NCBI RefSeq assembly: GCF_041361345.1
Contig: NZ_JBGKAD010000002.1
Coordinates: 248,001-312,000 of the forward strand
Origin: Halobaculum sp. MBLA0147
Lineage (GTDB): Archaea; Halobacteriota; Halobacteria; Halobacteriales; Haloferacaceae
DNA length: 64,000 bases
Direction of reading: 5' to 3'
Positions 60,567 to 64,000 of this stretch are shown piece by piece. A program made the translations under genes and the position numbers. Below the pieces are notes generated by a model. That model was not told the DNA's origin. It was given only the letters and a program-made list of their open reading frames with translations, and made no database searches. The stretch's first letter is position 1. Each line of letters begins with the position of its first letter.

Positions 60567-60899
60567 CGTCGTGTCTGATCGTTGGCTCGTGTCCGTCGAT
60601 CTGTCTCGGTGTTCGACCTCTGCCGGTGGCTGCGCTCGCTCGCGTCGCCGCTCGGCACCCGTCTCGTGAGGGTCGACCGTCGTGGTCGACGACCACCCCT
60701 CGTCGCGAGTGCCGAGTGGTCGTCGGGTCGGCGGTACGGCCGACTGCGTAATGTACGTTGTGTGGTTCGTGACGGCGCAGTGATCGCCGTGTCGTGTTCT
60801 CGGTCGTCGACTCGGTCGCCCACCGTCCGAGACGTGGCTTCAGCCGCTGAAGCCGCTGCTTCCGATTGTTGTCCCCTCGACTCGTGTGCGTAGGTACGG
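60567..60899. promoter_or_regulatory. Divergent region between the ABC operon and CPBP 3
   Basis: 333 bases without a convincing gene. A perfect 9-bp inverted repeat GGCTTCAGC-C-GCTGAAGCC lies at 60836-60854, about 45 bases before the CPBP 3 ATG, followed by GCTGCTTCCG. It could be an operator or an RNA hairpin in the leader. GCGTAATGTACGTTG (about 60747-60761) contains a TGTAC half-site like that at 56413, but without the other half. Confidence 0.5.
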
Positions 60900-61898
60900 A
60901 TGACCCGATCGACCGAGACGACTGCGGAACGGGAGACGACAGAACCGAGCACCACCACTGGTGAGACGAGCGACGACGGGGTGACCGGAGTCGTCGGCAC
61001 ACTCCTGTGGAACGATACGGAGTCACGTCCGCGTGCACCGGTTCGAGTCCTCGGGGTGTACGTGGCCTCGTTCGTCGGCATATTCCTCCTCCCCGGTCTC
61101 CTGCTGACCGGGATCTCACTCCCTCCCTCGGTGAACGGTGCCGCGACCAACCTCGTCGCTGCCGGGGTCGCGCTGGCTATCGTCGTCGTCTCTGCGAAGT
61201 ACGTCGACGGGCGAACGCTGGCGGCGTACGGACTGGCTCGGTCGCCGGCGACGGTTCGAGACTTCCTCGCCGGAGGGCTCGTCGGCACACTCGGGGCGGC
61301 GACGACACTGTCGGTGAGCCTCGTCGCCGGCTGGGCGACGGTCGCCGCGGTGTTTTCGCCGGGGACCGGCTCGACCACGTCGCCGTTCGGTCTCGCGATG
61401 CTCGGATACGTCTGCCAGTGGCTGTTCGTCGCGTTCTGGGAGGAGCTGATCTTCCGTGGGCTGATCACGACGTACACCGTCGAGGGACTCCGGGACCGTC
61501 TGTCGGATCGGCGGGCACTCGTCGGAGGCGTCGTCGTGGCAGCGGTGATCTTCAGTGCCGGTCACTTCCCGCAGTCGGCGGCAGCGTTCCTCCACAGGGC
61601 TATCTTGGGTGCCGTCCTCGGAGCCGCGTACGTCTGGACGGGGTCACTGGCGCTCCCAGTCGGACTCCACTTCGCGGTGAACTTCACACAGAACAACGTC
61701 TTCGGCCAAGCGGCCGCCGCCGACGGAGCGTCGGTGCTCCCGATGGTGATCCGCCCGACGTTCACCGGGCCAGAGTGGGCGGTGGGGCTGTACGGCGTGG
61801 TCAACGTCGCCGGCGGTCTCCTCCTGCTCGTCGCCGTCGCCGGGTACGTGGTCGTCGTCCACGAGAGTCTCGGTGACCGGCTCCCGTCGACTCTCTGA
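60900..61898 (+). CDS. CPBP (CAAX/Abi) intramembrane protease 3
   Basis: A 332-residue membrane protein with a 35-residue acidic Thr-rich N terminus and about eight helices. Motifs: AFWEELIFRGLITTY (EExxxR), FSAGHFPQSAA (FxxxH-type), VGLHFAVNFTQNN (HxxxN). It is divergent from the ABC exporter operon across a 333-base regulatory gap. Prenyl-protease or peptide-processing activity is inferred from the family. Confidence 0.85.
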   Translation: MTRSTETTAERETTEPSTTTGETSDDGVTGVVGTLLWNDTESRPRAPVRVLGVYVASFVGIFLLPGLLLTGISLPPSVNGAATNLVAAGVALAIVVVSAKYVDGRTLAAYGLARSPATVRDFLAGGLVGTLGAATTLSVSLVAGWATVAAVFSPGTGSTTSPFGLAMLGYVCQWLFVAFWEELIFRGLITTYTVEGLRDRLSDRRALVGGVVVAAVIFSAGHFPQSAAAFLHRAILGAVLGAAYVWTGSLALPVGLHFAVNFTQNNVFGQAAAADGASVLPMVIRPTFTGPEWAVGLYGVVNVAGGLLLLVAVAGYVVVVHESLGDRLPSTL

Positions 61899-61957
61899 TA
61901 CCTCGACCGGACCGTTCGACGGCCGACAGCGACGACACGACACCTCCGCGACGAGCG

Positions 61958-62806
61958 TCAGTCGTCGGCCGTCGCCGGTGCCCGTCCGACGTCGGGATCG
62001 GGCGACGAGTCGGCGAGTCGTTCCCACCCGTCGACGGCCACGATCACGACCACAACTACCACCGCCGCGACCGGCGGTGCGAACTCGGCGAGGCGTTCGA
62101 CGCCGCCAGGAGCCGTGTCTGCCGGGACGATCAGTGGGCCCCAGTTGTGTGCGGCGTGCATGACGAGTGCCAACGCGAGACCGCCGCTGGTCTTGTTGTA
62201 GATCCACGCGAGGAGCACGGAGAACGCGACGATCTCGACGAGGTAGATCGTGAAGCCCTCCACGCTCGACAGGTACCGCTGGAAGTCGAACACGGCGAAG
62301 AACGTGGAGTGCCAGAGCACCCACGCGAGACCGGTGACGACGGCGGCCGTGCCGGCAGCGTACTCCCGCTGGAGTCGCGGCTGCATGAAGCCACGCCACC
62401 CGAACTCCTCGAGTCCGCCCGCCAACAACAGAACGACCAGGAAACTCACGACGAAAGAGACGGGGGATACGTTGAGCAGTTTCACGTCGACTCCACTGGC
62501 GACGTAGACGACGGCACCTGCAGAGTTGAACAGGATCGGCACCGTGAGCGCCACGAGGTAGTACCGTGGTGCGTGCCGGAGTCGTCTCACCTGTCCCAGC
62601 AGGTCACGGACACTGGCGTCCGACAGTCCGGCCGTCACCAAGGCCCCGACGAGTGGCCCCCACGCACGAACCACGATGGCGAGCGTCGGGGGGGAGCGTC
62701 CGTAGAGACTGTACGCGATGGCATCGGCGCCGAGCGACCAACCGAACGTGACGAGCAGAAACGTCACGATCGGGTGACGTTTCACGGCGTCAGTGATCGT
62801 TGACAT
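61958..62806 (-). CDS. CPBP (CAAX/Abi) intramembrane protease 4
   Basis: A 282-residue membrane protein. Motifs: GGLEEFGWRGFMQPRLQ (EExxxR with the Trp-Arg-Gly typical of one CPBP subgroup), VLWHSTFFAV (WHxxF) and VMHAAHNWGP (HxxxN). This GWRG subgroup differs from proteases 2, 3 and 5. Start at 62806 (MSTITDAVKRHP); a further ATG at 62839 is possible. It is convergent with CPBP 3 and divergent from CPBP 5. Confidence 0.85.
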   Translation of the reverse strand: MSTITDAVKRHPIVTFLLVTFGWSLGADAIAYSLYGRSPPTLAIVVRAWGPLVGALVTAGLSDASVRDLLGQVRRLRHAPRYYLVALTVPILFNSAGAVVYVASGVDVKLLNVSPVSFVVSFLVVLLLAGGLEEFGWRGFMQPRLQREYAAGTAAVVTGLAWVLWHSTFFAVFDFQRYLSSVEGFTIYLVEIVAFSVLLAWIYNKTSGGLALALVMHAAHNWGPLIVPADTAPGGVERLAEFAPPVAAVVVVVVIVAVDGWERLADSSPDPDVGRAPATADD

Positions 62807-62880
62807 CGTTGTGACTCGTCGTAGATCACCGACGGGCATAGTACGACATCGGTGTCTGTGGGCCCGCCACCTCGGAGGAA

Positions 62881-62977
62881 GATTTATTACTCTCCTCGGA
62901 GTTCCGCACAGTCTCGACGAGTGTAACCCGACCGAACCTTCATGCCGTGTGGTAGAGAGAGGGTGAACGATGAGTGA
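62881..62977 (+). promoter_or_regulatory. Promoter and short leader ORF of CPBP 5
   Basis: GATTTATTAC (62881-62890) is the strongest TATA-like box nearby and predicts a start near 62910, leaving about 60 bases before the ATG at 62970. Within that leader an ATG at 62942 gives MPCGRERVNDE with a stop at 62975-62977, overlapping the protease start by eight bases. The leader ORF may couple or dampen translation; it may also be chance. Confidence 0.4.
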
Positions 62978-63929
62978 GTCGAGTCCACTCGACGGGATTC
63001 TCAGAGGGAGCGACGACACGCGCCTCCGGGCGACGTGGCGGGTCGTCGCCGCGACGGTCGCTTTCCTCGCGGTGTTCGTCCCACTGGTCGTCGTCGTTCG
63101 AGCAGCTCCGGTCCCCAAGCTGATCAGGAACGCACACGTGATCCTCCCGGCGGCTGCCGGCACTGCCGCGGTCGTCGTCGCCGCGAAGCGGCTCGAAGGC
63201 AGATCTGTCGCTGCCCAGGGGTTCTCGTTCGACCGCCAGTGGTGGGTCGACTTCGTCGGTGGGGTCGGTCTCGGCGTCCTCGCACAGTGTGTCATCCACG
63301 GACTGTGGGTCGCGACGGGAGCAGCCACCGTCGTCGAGACACTCTCCACGGGTGTCGTCTCTGGCGCCGCAGTCGTGGTCCCAGTCGTCGGGGCAGCGAT
63401 CGGGTACCTCGGTATCGGTCTCTGGGAGGAGGCGCTGTACCGCGGTGTGCTCGTCCGAAACGGTGTCGACGGACTCGTCGCGCGTGGGCTCACCCCCCGA
63501 ACGGCAGTGCTCGGTGTCGTCGTCGGCGGTGCCGTGCTCTTCGGCGTCCCGCACGTCTTCGTCCCGGCGGCGGGTGCCTCGGCGACCTTCGCGGCGGTCC
63601 AAGGTGTCGTCGCGGTCGTCTACTACACGGCCGCGTACGTGCTGACGGAACAGCTCGCCTTGCCCGTGGGGCTCCACTTCTCGATGAACTTCATGACCGG
63701 CGCCGTGTTCCCGGCCGCAGACAGTGGCGTGCCAGCACTCGTACGCTTCGATCGAAGCTTCACCGGTGATCCGTCCGTCGTCGGCGTAATGGTAGTCGCG
63801 ACGGTGCTGCTCACGCTCGCTGTCGCCGCGTGGGTCCGGCTCACCCGAGGCGAGGTCTCGGTTCGCGAGTGTTTCGGAACCGACGCTCCACCGACGGGCA
63901 CGGCCGTTCGAGGTGATACCGACGACTGA
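62970..63929 (+). CDS. CPBP (CAAX/Abi) intramembrane protease 5
   Basis: A 319-residue membrane protein with about eight helices. Motifs: LWEEALYRGVLVRNG (EExxxR), FGVPHVFVPAA (FxxxH) and VGLHFSMNFMTGA (HxxxN). It resembles protease 3 in length and C-terminal motif spacing, so the two may be duplicates. ATG at 62970 with a basal promoter at 62881. Its role in the cluster is unknown. Confidence 0.85.
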   Translation: MSESSPLDGILRGSDDTRLRATWRVVAATVAFLAVFVPLVVVVRAAPVPKLIRNAHVILPAAAGTAAVVVAAKRLEGRSVAAQGFSFDRQWWVDFVGGVGLGVLAQCVIHGLWVATGAATVVETLSTGVVSGAAVVVPVVGAAIGYLGIGLWEEALYRGVLVRNGVDGLVARGLTPRTAVLGVVVGGAVLFGVPHVFVPAAGASATFAAVQGVVAVVYYTAAYVLTEQLALPVGLHFSMNFMTGAVFPAADSGVPALVRFDRSFTGDPSVVGVMVVATVLLTLAVAAWVRLTRGEVSVRECFGTDAPPTGTAVRGDTDD

Positions 63930-63947
63930 GCCGACGGCCGTGGCAGT

Positions 63948-64000
63948 TCACCACGAGCCCAGCAGGTGTGTCCTCACGAGGTACTCGCCGGAGGCCACGG
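63948..64000 (-). CDS. Partial CDS, C-terminal end entering from the right edge
   Basis: On the minus strand a frame from the edge reads VASGEYLVRTHLLGSW and stops at 63948-63950. The segment GEYLVRTHLL looks like real protein (a beta-strand end common in small surface proteins), but only about 17 codons are visible, so the family cannot be judged. Confidence 0.4.
   Translation of the reverse strand, partial: VASGEYLVRTHLLGSW

Overview
The window is chromosomal DNA of an extremely halophilic archaeon (class Halobacteria). It is GC-rich, its predicted proteins are strongly acidic, most genes carry a TATA-like box 24-33 bases upstream of an apparently leaderless ATG or GTG, and it holds lineage-typical genes: Orc1/Cdc6 with G-tract origin boxes, twin-arginine lipoproteins, a halocyanin-like copper domain, TbsP, and the DUF7344, DUF5518, DUF5684 and DUF6684 types. 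No rRNA, tRNA or CRISPR array was found. Genus cannot be assigned from the sequence alone.

Layout. 1-4.1 kb: FG-GAP propeller protein, polytopic membrane protein and a P19-like metal-binding lipoprotein. 4.1-7.8 kb: a replication-origin module. It has an orc1/cdc6 gene, tandem repeats on both sides of it, and about 1.4 kb with eight origin-recognition-box-like motifs (six in one orientation, two inverted) flanking a hairpin-rich, relatively AT-rich core; a UV-damage endonuclease gene follows. 9-19.4 kb: small membrane and PQQ-propeller proteins, an SDR, a pentapeptide-repeat potassium channel, and a membrane-fused spermidine synthase with DUF2617-like and lipoprotein neighbours. 19.4-26 kb: a SipW-type signal peptidase with four TasA/camelysin-like or SipW-signal proteins, one low-complexity surface protein and a DUF7344 regulator. 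Two of these genes have bodies of clearly lower GC than the surroundings, which suggests cassette replacement of surface-filament subunits. 26-36.9 kb: coupled BNR propellers, a minimal nucleotidyltransferase, a frameshifted methyltransferase, TbsP, a DUF4097-like lipoprotein, a relic of an RND exporter, a CNNM/CorC transporter and UspA. 37.2-47.5 kb: a receiver-PAS histidine kinase, two divergent dipeptide-type ABC permeases, an aminoglycoside-phosphotransferase-like kinase, a VEET-repeat membrane protein coupled to a PiT phosphate transporter, a beta-carbonic anhydrase and a frameshifted SDR. 47.7-64 kb: a DUF4397-cupredoxin lipoprotein, small lipoproteins, an S49 peptidase/DUF4350 pair, an ABC exporter, and five CPBP (CAAX/Abi) intramembrane proteases, four of them within 7.4 kb around the exporter.

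Most notable systems: the origin with its convergent orc gene and relic IS200/IS605-like ends; the SipW/TasA-like filament locus with chimeric cargo genes; and the CPBP-protease plus ABC-exporter cluster, where one protease gene sits behind two TGTAC-N4-GTACA palindromes and a short coupled leader ORF. Three short leader ORFs overlap downstream membrane-protein starts. At least two genes are broken by one-base shifts that could be real or sequence errors.
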